Source: Pestalotiopsis fici W106-1 (lineage: Eukaryota > Ascomycota > Sordariomycetes > Amphisphaeriales > Sporocadaceae). Taken from it: a stretch of 64,000 nt of DNA. Below the pieces are notes generated by a model. The model was given only the letters and a program-made list of their open reading frames with translations. It did not search any database and was not told the origin of the DNA. The position numbers and the translations under genes were made by a program. This document shows positions 12,428 to 23,832 of this stretch, piece by piece. The DNA is taken from contig NW_006917091.1 of NCBI RefSeq assembly GCF_000516985.1, positions 1,440,977-1,504,976 on the forward strand, read 5' to 3'. Within the stretch, counting starts at the first letter, position 1. Each line of letters opens with the position of its first letter.

Positions 12428-15400
12428 CGGGAGACATTGAGGCTTAAAAGAAACATTTGCCTGGTCAAATCGTCATTGTTCCCTGCTGGAGTAAACACCC
12501 GCCAGTTCATTTTCTGCTTCTTCTGCTTCTTTAACAGTTTTCAACAGTCGGGCTTCCACAACAACTCTTTTCACATTCTTTTCTGATGTGGCGTCCTGAG
12601 TGGCTTCCTGATATTTGGCACGACTTTTTTTTTTATATATATACAAAAGGTTTTTACGTCCTTTTCTTCTGCTTTCCGGGTCCTGAGGCGATATTCTATT
12701 CTAGAGGCATATAGAAGAAGGAGACGCCAAGGTTTTTCCTGTGGTGTTTTGGGCCAGACACTATGATACGGCAAGTTGCGCAAGAACAAAACGTGGTCCA
12801 TGGAGTCGAGTCCATTATTTGCGGTCCGAATATTTTAGATCACTTCAAGAGGCTTGCGCGCGCGCGCGCGCGCTATCTTAGCAAACTAATCTAGAGATCA
12901 TCAACGCCGGTACTCTCTTGTTCTCCCCTTCCTCCATGTCGGGGCTAGGTATCTTCTCTGTTCTCATTGATCCCCAAATGACCTAGTTTTTGCCCAGCGA
13001 CCCCAAATCCCCTTCTCCCCAGCCTTTATTTTTCCGTGAGCTGAGTGCCGTCCATTGTTGATTGTGACGGGCGCCCATAATCCGCCCAAAACATTAAGAT
13101 CCCACGCATAGCTCTGCAGTAGTGCACGGCGCCGGCTCTCTCTTGTCTTGTGCGCTGGCCCAATGCGCATAGCGTATTTCAATGAAGCGCCTCTTTTAGG
13201 CCACTTTGGAAGAACCGCCTAATACTGGGTATAGAAACCTTGTTTCTGTGTTTCCTTTCCCCCTTCTTCTCCCATGGGCCTTGGCTCCTCTTTTTTTCTT
13301 CTCGCTTGTACGTCCTGGGCCTATTACAATTCTGGGCTCTTATTGTCTACTTGTTTGCGAAAGAAGGGATCGTCACAGCAACCAATCCCTTTTTACACCC
13401 AAATTTCGGCAGTAGAGCAGAGGTTGGACAATCGAGTCCTACTACCTACCGGGATATGCATATGCGCCCCCCCCCAAGGCCCATACCAGCGCGTGCGCGC
13501 ACCACTTTGTCTACTGCTCTGGCACACCTACATAGGATTTTGTAGGTGCGTTGTTTTTAACAAGCCCCCCCCAGAAGCGGGAACAAGCATTTTGATCATT
13601 TAATGATCAGTGCTCTTTCTTACACTGCATACATAGTACTATATGCTAGGGATTCTCTTTTTTATTTCCCCATCATGATCATCCCTGATGTTGCATCGTG
13701 TCAACTTTTTTGAGATACCCTGCATTTCTTCAAGTTGATCACTTTCGGCAGTGAGACCAACAGGATTGGCACAGACGGATCTGATGGCAGGGAAGATCAA
13801 AAAAACGAGTGTCGGTCTGCATAGTCGTACTGGGGGTCCTTCCACCTTCCCATTCTCCATGAGCAAGAACGCCCGATGCCAGTTGCACTGGGACAGAACC
13901 GTTCCTCTGTGTAATAAAGATAGATAAGTTTTCAACAGGTTTGGTAATACAAGTCGGGTGAATGTCCGATTTCCCACTCTAGTCTCACCCAATCCAGTGC
14001 TTGTCATATTCTGGTGCCCTGCATTGAAAATCGTAAGCACAACTAGAGCATGAGACTTGCTTTTGTTTCCATGTAAGGCGTGTTCCTTGACATGCATGTA
14101 GATAGATATTCGCTTCTGGGCTCGGGGGCCAATCAGCTTTCTCGGTAGGGTTTATGCAGAGTGTGATGAATCTTTTTCTACACAGTAGTTCAACCTTTCC
14201 GCTGTGGGTTTCAACCCCCCTTACATTGAGAAGAGAGAGAGAATTGCAGCATATGCATGGCGACATAACCGGTTGTTTGGTCCCGACCTCTGTGGTGATT
14301 GGCTCATTCAAATCGAAAAGAGGTGGGTGGTTGTGCGTGCATTGGTGGCTTGTCCTTTTTTTTTTATTCTCAACAGTGCCGCAGCGCATAAACAAAAAAA
14401 CAACTCACATGGCGGTGAACGTCAGCCCAGTCGGTACCAGTAAGGGCAATTCACTTTCCCGTTTTCTCTCATCTCACAACAACTTGGGTACTGCCATAAT
14501 GAAGAATACGGATAGTACTGCCTCTCAATCTTTTTAAACTTTGCCCTTACCTACCGCCGGTTTCAATTGTCTTGGATATTTTTAAGCCCGTGTAAGCTTG
14601 ACACGCGATCAGTGAGAATGAGAGATATTATTTTGGGTGTTGGCAGAGAGACTGGAACAACGACTTTCTTCAATAGCTACCTGAGTATACTCGTCTTGAT
14701 GGACTGGGGGCTTGAGATGGCCCATGTTTCAGACCGAGATCTATGATCCGCTCTTCCATGTTTGAGGCGTTTAACAAGCCTCCTCCAAAAGTAATCATTC
14801 GTATATTACCGCAGTCACAGCAAAGAGTGGAAAAAGCTCCGTATGAGTTGTCGCATATGGATCATGACACTCGTCGTCTGCATGTGTGTAAGTGGATGTC
14901 ATAAAGAGGAGCATGTATGTTCGAGACAAGTCGAAAAAAACAAAAAGAAGGATTTGTTCGAGGCGCCATCATTGACTGAGACACTTTACGCAGTATACTA
15001 CTACTACTACTACTGGCAACGTACACTAGTAGTGTGCCCCCCTGCGACGAATGAAGAAGCAGCGCGCACCGACATCAGCCTCTTTCCCTTCTCAAGCCTC
15101 CACCCATATCTTCCACCTGTTCCGTCCAACTCTAGGCGCAGCTCACGCGGGTGCAGCTTGCGTAAGGAAGGTTTCGTCTAAGTGGACGAGGTTGGGGTGC
15201 AGCTGTATGAAGTGAAGAAGCGAAGCAAAAGTGTGCATGTGTGTGTATGTAGGCAGGTAGGCATGTATGTACGGTTTGGGGGTGGGTGGCGCCCCTCCAA
15301 CAAGGAATGCGAGTGACGTGGACTGCTGTATGAGGAAGACTTGTCAACGCCCGTCGTGTCTCTGATTGGTTCAATACTTGTTTCTCTCAAGAGACTGCCT

Positions 15401-18400
15401 CGTCGGGGAAGATGGAAGGGGAGGGAAAATGAACCCTCCCACCCCCAAAACAAATCATTTGCCAGATCATTACTTTGCCAACCACATGAGAGAGGAGAGA
15501 TGCAAGTGAGATTTCCCTTACCACAGTAGCGTTGCGCCGTAGGCTTGCTTGCTTGGCTGGCTGTGCTCCTTTCACTACCTATCAGGTTACCTACTTGTTA
15601 TGCAACCCCGGTAGCGACATCCGCCGCCACGCCGACAAGAGACCTGACCAAGGATGCGCGGATTACCTTGGGCTTGTGAGCCTTGCTTTGGGTTGCGTGT
15701 CATCTCGATCTGGGGCCCTGCTACTGCTGCCACTGATGAGAGTGAGTGCCTGCTACTGACTACATTATTACTGCTGCCACGGACTTTGCCAAGTTGCTGC
15801 CCGGCCAGCCTGAGGGGGGTGGGAGTTGCGTTGCGTTGCGTTGCGCCTTTCCCCTTGGTTGTCAGCCCACATTAGCGTCGCTGCGTCGCAACGCATCTCG
15901 GCAGCTCCCATTGAACGGACAGGGGGATTGAAAGAAGGGCGCAAAGACAAGAGAGATGTGGAATACTCTTTCCAAGCACGAGGTGCACATCTGAGCCTTT
16001 TCCGGTGCCAGTGCCTGGGCGCGCTATGGATCGGTTGGTTCGGCATGGGTGGGGTGGGCCCGGCAGACCATGTGCGTCGGGTTTTTTGCTCGGGCTGTCG
16101 AGAGGTCTTTTGGCGACTTGCGATCGCTATGAGACTTTGAGATGTGCGTGTGAATACATGGCGAAAGTGTGTGTGGATCGCTAAGGAAAAGGCAGTACAC
16201 AGAGATCACAGTAGACCGAGAAACGAGTCTAGATGTCCACAGGATCGAGATGTTTCGTTTATCTGTAGCCTATCCGTAGTTGCTTGGCAGACATGCAAAA
16301 AGACCACTGCGTAGCCCCCACAGTTTGTTCTCTTTCTCTCTCAGACGACAACGACGACGATCACTCATAGCCGCAACTGGTGGGCCACCAACTTACCACT
16401 CACATTCAAGAACTGGGTCACTCGGGTTTCTCGTATGATCGCAGAGTCAAGCCGGGCGAATAAGAGGACAGCGTGGACAATGCAAACTTCTTCCGTGCAT
16501 TCCGCCGTGTCCCTCTTCCCCCTTGTGGACGGAGAGCAGCAGAAAGCACCACATGTCTTGGCAGAGATTTGCAAGCCACATATCGGGTCCTTGGTTATTA
16601 GTTCCATAGTCTATTATATTGCCTCATATCCACTTTCATTCAGATTTCCAACTTTTTTTTTAGTTCCCACGACTATCGCTTCTACCCAATATGAATCTTG
16701 CGTCCCACTCGCAAGGAATGGTCACAATCCGGCAAAGCCCACATTAAAGTAAAACTCCAACCAAGGTGAGAATGCTTCTAGAAGCCTGATGAGCAGAGAT
16801 AGTTGCAGGGGATCGGCAGTATCGCACAGTCAGTCACAATATTTGCAGGCACATCCTGGGAATAATTCATTGCGCTTGCGGTCCTTTTTTTTTTTTTTCT
16901 TCTTCTTTCATAATGGATATTACGCAAGGGGCACTGCCACTTGGGCATCACACGTGCTATGTATGGCTTCGTGCGTGCAGGGTCAGAGCAGGTTGTGACA
17001 CTCGGCAGTTCATCTGCCATATGGATCGTGAAGAAGATGCTTACTGGAGTGAACCGCAAATTTCTTGCGCTCACTGGTCAGTCTCGTGCAGTTGGCCTGT
17101 AGATAGAGTCAGCAAGATATCTCTAGTAGTAGACTGCTTGGCCTTATTCTGCCACGACCGTGCATTAAAAGTCACCGAACCCAGCACATAGAGTCATTTT
17201 GCTGCAAGCATAGGCACGTGTACTCTGTAGTATAAAATGCCAAGGAAGATACATGGTACTACTCTGTAAAAGTGGTGAGCTCGGACCAAGCAACCCTGCT
17301 TCCCACGATAGATATGGAAATGTCCTTTGCGACCGGCCATTCACAAGGCTCGTTATGCTGCTTATGTAACTACAACGACGGAGCCTCTTTGCTTCATGAT
17401 GGTCCCTGAGTTTGAACCAATTCATGACTTGACTGACCTTTAACGAGGGGGAGCCATCACGCGATTTTTTGGCACAATGCAAGGTCAAACTGTCTTCCTC
17501 TCTGCCAAAACTTCTGCCGCCCGGCCCGAGGGCAAAGTCAAGACACGCATCAAAGCAGAGTTGAAACCCTTTTCACAGGTCAAAGCATCTATCTCTTAGC
17601 GCCAACGGGTTTCTTGGCAGAGATGTTTTGTCGCAGATCATGGTGAATCATGAGGTTATTCGCAATAGGGAACATCAAGTTTCAGCGCCCTCCCGTTTGC
17701 TCCGAGTCTCCTAGTCAGACATTTGACCGGTTGAAACGGCAGTTGATCAGGCGCGATGCTTGCCGGCCGCAAGGCTGAGATATCTCCCCGTCGTGGCGAC
17801 GAGATTACCCAACCTTGGCATGGTTGACTTGGAATAATTCTCGGAGAGTTTTGCGAGCATGCTGCCTCAAGCCAGAACTCTAAAACACCTGTCAACTACC
17901 GAATTCTCAGGTGATTCCTGGGGGGGAATGATTACCAAGTCATCCAACGGCCCTGCTGCAATCAAAAGTCTGTACCCCATTTGCCATTTGTGTATGTACA
18001 AACTGACTCGAGGTGATGATTAGCAATCATATGTAGTACTTAGAGAGGCAACAGTATGATTTCTCCAACGCAAGCCACTGGTGTATGCAGTCGCCTCGCT
18101 ATAGTATCCGTGACTATATCCGCTGCTACTCCTTCCAACGGCGGGCTCCGTGCGTTGGGTCGACGAGACAACCATTTAAGCTCTAACCTGCTAGCCGGCT
18201 CCAGCATAGTCGAGCAGATGATTTCTATAGGAACGAGCTCGCTTCAACTCTGTTTTTGAAGTGTCCTTTTAGCATCGCAGGACGTCATAACTCTCTGCAA
18301 AGAGGGTGTGGTGGGATATTTTGATCCGCGCCATTCACGATCTGTCTTGTCTGTCCCGGAATTGTTATTTTCGTCCCATGCAGGGAAAAATAAACTCGCC

Positions 18401-21400
18401 AAGACAGGCAGATGTCATGGACGACATAAAACACGGCCGAAGGGTATCGTTTGTCTTAGCCTGCCGAAACGGACTGCGGCAGCTAGGTTATAGTGTCAGA
18501 AAGCTTCTGCAAGCTCTGAGTCAAGGGGTTCACATAACGACAGCGAAGGAGTAAGCATTAATCTTGAGGGAGGAACACCAGAGGAAGGGTTTGAAGCGGG
18601 CCTGAACTCTATGCCACGAGTTCCGCGGGACGAAACCGACTGGGAAAACCCAAATTCCCTTTCCCAAGGAAACTTACAGAGGCAAAAATAGAAGGAATAT
18701 GGAAGGGAAAATCAAGGGCCCCTCATTGAGGCTCAACCTTCGACGTTCCCCGAACCTTGGTCATGCCGAGTCCGGTGTTGAGAAGGTTTATGCAATAGTC
18801 AGCTGCAAGCCCCTAACGGAGCAGAGAGAGAGAATGACACGAAAGAACAGCAGCAGCAAGGGTCCGGGCGGAAACATTGAGGCAGGGGAAACGAATTCAC
18901 GGAATATACGGAAAAATTGCTCATTCCCAAAGGCGATCATTCTGCGGGTGTGGAAGCGCCGGCAGGAAGGGTCCCGAGGGGTCCCTTATCCAAGACCACG
19001 TTGTCAAAATGGACCTGTTTCACAGCAGGTCGGGATCACGATAACAGATAAACAAGGAAAAAGTGGAGGCTTAATAACAGCTCAGATGGTGGCTATCGAA
19101 AATAAGTTTCACCGCCGACCTTTGCCAGCATGGCTGCGGTCAATAGTGGGTTTGTGACTGGCCCCGAAATTCACCATGTATCGTCGGTGAAGAAAAATGC
19201 AACACACATCCACGAACCCCGCCAACCCGCCTCAACGCCCTCTCCGCTCCGGGGCCTGTGGCACCTGGGAATTGAAGAGCATAGCGAAGAGTTCCACATT
19301 GCCACGAGGATGGGAAGACCAAAGGGTCCACGGAGGTCTAGCCCCTGAGGATCGTCCCTAACGCCAAAAAGCCATGCGGGCTGGTTGGTTGGTGTTGGTA
19401 GGTGACCTGTCCTCTTTTTCTTGTTTCCCAGTTTTTTTTGTTCTCCGCCTGGAAAGCGACAGGTTGCTGCTTACGAAGGAAGCCGATAGGGTCACAAAGC
19501 AAAAAGGGCTGGAGATTAGTAGAGGGACGAGAAAAGAAGCGGACCAAAAACTTGTGCCAACCTTGGTATGGACCTAGCACCTAAGGGAGTGTCGTTAATT
19601 GCTGTCCGTCTCCGCTAAGATGCTTAGTACCCGGACTACGGACGGGGAGGCAAGGCAGGGTAACCAAAAAAAGACGCCGGCCACGGACCCGTCTCTCACA
19701 CCGTCGGGCAACCATCGTGAAGCCGGCGGGTTTACTTGCTCGGATTTGACAGCTGAGCCAAGTCCCAACTATGGTCCCCTTTGGTCCCCTTCCTGGCCAG
19801 TGGCTTTGCCTTGCCCTTGATCTGCAGCTAGGGGATAAGCCGGTGCATAGATTTAGTGTTCCCTCGACATTGTGGTTTGATGTGATCTCATCTCGCCTGA
19901 CTAGAGCCAACCGCCTTTGGGTGATTGGACCTGTTCGGCGATTACTCTTGGGCCCTACCAAAGTACGCTGAACTTTGGTTGGTGATGGAGAGTCCAATTA
20001 AGCATGCGCCTACGTATCCTAAGGTGGTCCTTTTCGGGGGCTTGACTCGGGCGAGAGAAGCCAACCTCTGCAGTAAAAAAGTCCCTTTGAGGGCCAAAGC
20101 GCATTTCCGCGACACTATCTATCGATAGTAAAGAGGTTATGTCCGCCGAGGCGTTTATAGAGCCGGACCTGTCGAGTGGGGGGATTACGAATACTATGAT
20201 CTCAATAGATACTATGTCGTATAAGTTTTATTTTGAAACTCTGGGGTAACTTGATTATGCTACCAATGGTTGGGGCGTAAGATATTTCTTCATCAAATAG
20301 TAAATCCTGCAATATGAGTCCGAATTAAGGGGGTTTCAAGCCTATACCCGTTCAAACCTTCAAGCTCCAACCTCGCGGCCCGATGCTAAGGTTGTACCGC
20401 GTGCCATTTCATTCACTTAAGCTCAGACTGGTGCGAAGCAAACCTTTCGGATAGGGAGTCGAGAGAATTATGTTCTCATAGGACTTGGTAGTCCCTCGGG
20501 CGGATTCGAATTCGACGATAGTGTGCTCTGAAGAAAAAAAAAGAAAAAAAAAAACAGGAGGTACTGGGTGCAATTAGGATAGTCTTGCTCAGTAAACAAG
20601 GGCTTGTAGAAGGAAACCAAAGTAACATAATCTCGTAATCTGACCATGATTTTAAATGATAGTTGATACTGGTAGTCGTGCAGAGCCCGTGGTGCCTAAT
20701 GTTGACCCTGTGTGCATGCTCTTCTGTGTTTGTCGTTGAACCATTTTGAGCACATTTACACATGGTCCGGAAGTCCTCGACATCGCATCCTGATATCATG
20801 GTGGCCTTCTCAAAGTCGCTATCTGAGATCTTGGGCATATATTCTCGGTCGTCATGAAACTCGATTCTTGGCTGCTTCATGTAGTTAGTTTCTAAACTTA
20901 CAGCCGTACTTCATCCAAGAAACAACAAAGCTCACAGAGCAATTGTCGTGACAATATTGGCAACTTTATATCGAATAGTAAGGTTGGAATCTGCCAAGTT
21001 CGGAGTGATGAAAGACCCTTACCACATGCCATGGTAACAAACGACTCAACCCGCAGTGCAAGGAGTGACATGATGAATGACGTTGGTGACTACAGACCCG
21101 TGTGCCACAAAAGATTTTCAATTGACCCATGCCGTCCTTAATCACTCACAAAGACCACGGTCAACCACGTAAAGATGGTCAAGTATCTGGCCTGCTGAGG
21201 CTCTGAGATCGTTTTCAGTGCCAGTTGTCATTGCAGTAGAGCTACAAGAGAGACAATCTGGTTTGATACGTGTTTAGACCTGAATGCACCATACGAAGGA
21301 TGCATGATACCTGCCTTGTCCTGGACGTCCTTGTCACTGGTATCGATCTTGCGAATTGTTGTGCGCGGAGCCGGGACGACCTTCGGTTTGCAGTTTCGGA

Positions 21401-22399
21401 TGCCCCATATGCAGTCGCGGGGACATAAAAGAATCAGCCTCCGGACCTTTCGATTCCTCAGAATCATCATATCCAACCCCTTCCACAGTCTTTCGAGACG
21501 TTCATTCGTCTTGAGAGACTATGAAAATAATTCATCTCAATCATTTCAATACAGGGCTGGGCAACATAATACTCACGATTCGCAGTACCTCTTTTTCGAA
21601 AACCTCTAAGTATGTGGTACGTTTGTCGCGTATCATTATCGAAGAATAATACTATATTGCCTTCTTGATCATGTTATCATAAAGCACTTGAGGATTCTTG
21701 GTACTGCTAAACATTCTCTTAATGAACTCTGGCAGTCACAATCCCTGCTATGAGGTTGGCTTGCCGAGGAGTTTCGGAAATAAAGTCACGAGTGAGTCTT
21801 TAAAGCAAGGACTTGATCAATCAATGTAGCTGACGAAAGTAGCTGTAAGCATAAGGAGAATTCATTGTTTATCCTGATCAACCAGAACTGGGAAACCACA
21901 AAAGTCATTCTCGACGGACCAACATTATTACCTTTCAGCACAAATGGCCCCGAGACAGCGTCACCAAACCATTGCGCACTCATCTACACGCAACCACTTC
22001 TCATTAGTTGCCAGATTCATTAATTGGGATAGCTTGTATTGAGCAAGCACCGACAATTATAAGATCAGCAGTTGTCGCATTAACTATACACCTAAGCGAA
22101 GAAAAGAGCGATCGCCCAAGGCGAATTGCTGCATTACCACTAATAAGACAGTTTTCCCCTCTAAATTTCTTTTCTAAAAGAAAAGTTATGCAGATAATAC
22201 CATAGACTTCTTGATTAATCTTTTACTTGCAGTATGGTCTGCGCTACACCATCGCTGATACACCTGTGTCCAAAACAAAGAATAATATTGAAGATGGTCT
22301 ACATCTACGAAATCAATGTGTGAACAAACAGACTTAATAACTCCCTTTTGTGTCATCCGAAGGGTGCTACACTGACCAGCCACACTGTGGTCTATTCCA
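12428..22399. other. Gene-poor intergenic region
   Basis: No convincing gene. The stretch contains simple repeats: an alternating (GC)9 tract at 12856-12873, ACT triplets near 14997-15013, GTTGC pentamers near 15825-15845 and a T14 run near 16886. The longest open frames (for example 18699-19157 plus and 20476-20880 minus) show no family motif or clear exon structure. The minus-strand stretch beginning at 20880 starts with a plausible 40-residue exon followed by a GTGTAA donor-like site, so a small unrecognised spliced gene between 20.4 and 22.0 kb is possible but unsupported. Confidence 0.5.
12856..12873. repeat. Alternating GC tract, (GC)9
   Basis: Eighteen bases of perfect alternating purine-pyrimidine GC. 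Such a tract can adopt Z-DNA and is mutation-prone. It lies in intergenic DNA between the kinase gene and the peptidase-like fragments. Confidence 0.95.
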
Positions 22400-23040
22400 T
22401 CACCATCGCGCCAGGCGTGTTCGTTGTCCCGTAAGGTCTTCGATGTCGATGTCGATGTTCTCGCCGGAGTATGTTTTGATTAGGCGAGGACCATTGTTTT
22501 CTGGATTTATGCCCCTCTCCCAATTCCCATTTCCACTAACCTCGCAGTTACTACCTACAAGAAGCCCGATGACACGGCCGTGCAGGTCGAATACACAGGA
22601 CCCAGAGTCTCCAGCTTTCGAGAAAGCGCCGCCTCCGGGTTCGGGGATGATAAGCAACTCCCAGGTTGTTGCCTTTCAATATCGCTGGGCTTGTAAGGTT
22701 GGGCCTCCATGGTAGGAGTCAGAAGCATAGTTGATTTTCTCAGTCTTTTGGTGATCTGGGATCGGGCTTCGGGTTCTCAGTGGTGTTTTCGAGGGACAGA
22801 CTGCGAACTTTGGACAGAATGAGACGGGGTCACAAGTCTACATAAGCAGACTGTTTTGGAAGAGGCAAGCGGAGAGAGAAAAGCAAGAAAAGGAAATAGT
22901 TTCTTAGGACTCACAGGGCGGTTTTCATTCGCCAATCGGTATGCGAGACCGCAAGTTGTATCGATGTCAATATGCCGGCTCTTCGGCGGTCGAGAGCGCT
23001 CTGTTTTATGTTTGACAACCACCAGCAATGTCCTACTATT
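22400..23040 (-). pseudogene. Trypsin-like (S1-type) peptidase fragment
   Basis: The minus-strand frame 22657-22400 contains GDSGSCVFD, the active-site serine motif of chymotrypsin-like peptidases. It is preceded by GGGAFSKA and followed by GRVIGLLVG, the usual order in fungal trypsin-fold proteins of unknown substrate. Upstream in the same direction, 23040-22915 encodes a plausible exon ending at a GTGAGT donor. An in-frame TGA interrupts the reading about 25 bp before the GDSG frame begins (near 22684), so either an intron covers it or the gene is broken. The catalytic His and Asp were not found. It lies just downstream of the NLR gene on the same strand. Fungal NLR-type genes sometimes carry or neighbour trypsin-like domains, but a functional link is speculation. 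Confidence 0.5.
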
Positions 23041-23560
23041 CGAGCGTTTGTCCGGTAAGGGTATTTGTAATGAAAATCGAGGTTTTAATTGATGAAAAGT
23101 TGAATTTGTCTGCTGGTTACCATGCCAAGTTCAAGATGAGTGAGTCGAATTCCAGCTTTTGTACCTAGATTGTTTACATGCAAGTAATGCACCTTCCCGG
23201 TACGTTGAAGACGCGAACTTTGGGTATCCCTGAATCTGGCAAGCACCACCTTGACGATTCCCGAAACCCCCCTTCCTAAATGAATTTCACTAATCAAAGC
23301 CCGTAAATTGACCTAACCCCTTGATGTCTCTGTCCATCATAGACATCGACTAGTGGCATATCCTCCTTGTTGAGCTGACGAGACGTAATTGCGCGCAAAT
23401 ACTTTCCCAGCGAACCCATCATTATGGCTTCCGCAGCACCAACTCAGAACCGATACTACACAGACAATTGGACACGGGGGCCTAGATCATGAATCCTAAG
23501 ACATACGAGCACCCTAATCCGTCATGGCCATGGTCCAAGAAGAAGTATACATCTCCTTAC

Positions 23561-23728
23561 CAGTTCAAGAGCCAATCGATGTAATTCTGTTATGAGGAAT
23601 TCAAGACTTAGTGCTGTCCGTATGGTATTTGAGTTAGCGAATGGAGAGTCGGCGATCTTAATCATCTTAGACTGCATTACATCAGCAAATTGTTGAGCAG
23701 TCTTGAAGTAGTGATCATCATTTGTGAT
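23561..23728 (-). CDS. Possible exon of an unrecognised minus-strand gene
   Basis: A 56-codon open segment is flanked by good splice signals on the minus strand: TTCCAG before it and GTAAGG after it. The peptide (ITNDDHYFKTAQQF... ending HRLALEL) has natural composition but no motif I recognise. It could be an upstream exon of the trypsin-like fragment at 22400-23040, or a relic. No start codon or full gene model could be built. Confidence 0.3.
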
Positions 23729-23832
23729 CTGGAACAATGTGATCGAAAATCAAGCTATCCTGCTTAAATTAATGTAACTGCATCATTAGATATGATGTCG
23801 ACACTGACTGCAGCATAGATGACTACCATTTG

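Noticed and set aside
13595..13615. Near-perfect palindrome TGATCATTTAATGATCA
   Set aside because: Short, A+T-rich, isolated, and without T-tract or gene context; expected by chance in a gene desert of this size.
18699..19157. 152-residue plus-strand open frame
   Set aside because: No motif, basic low-complexity composition, no splice context or neighbour support.
20480..20530. Possible tRNA B-box (GGATTCGAATTC)
   Set aside because: No A-box, acceptor stem or cloverleaf can be built around it on either strand.
20476..20880. 134-residue minus-strand open frame starting MKQPRIEFHDD
   Set aside because: The first 40 residues look protein-like and end near a donor-like GTGTAA, but no following exon could be found and the rest runs into a poly-A-derived Phe tract.
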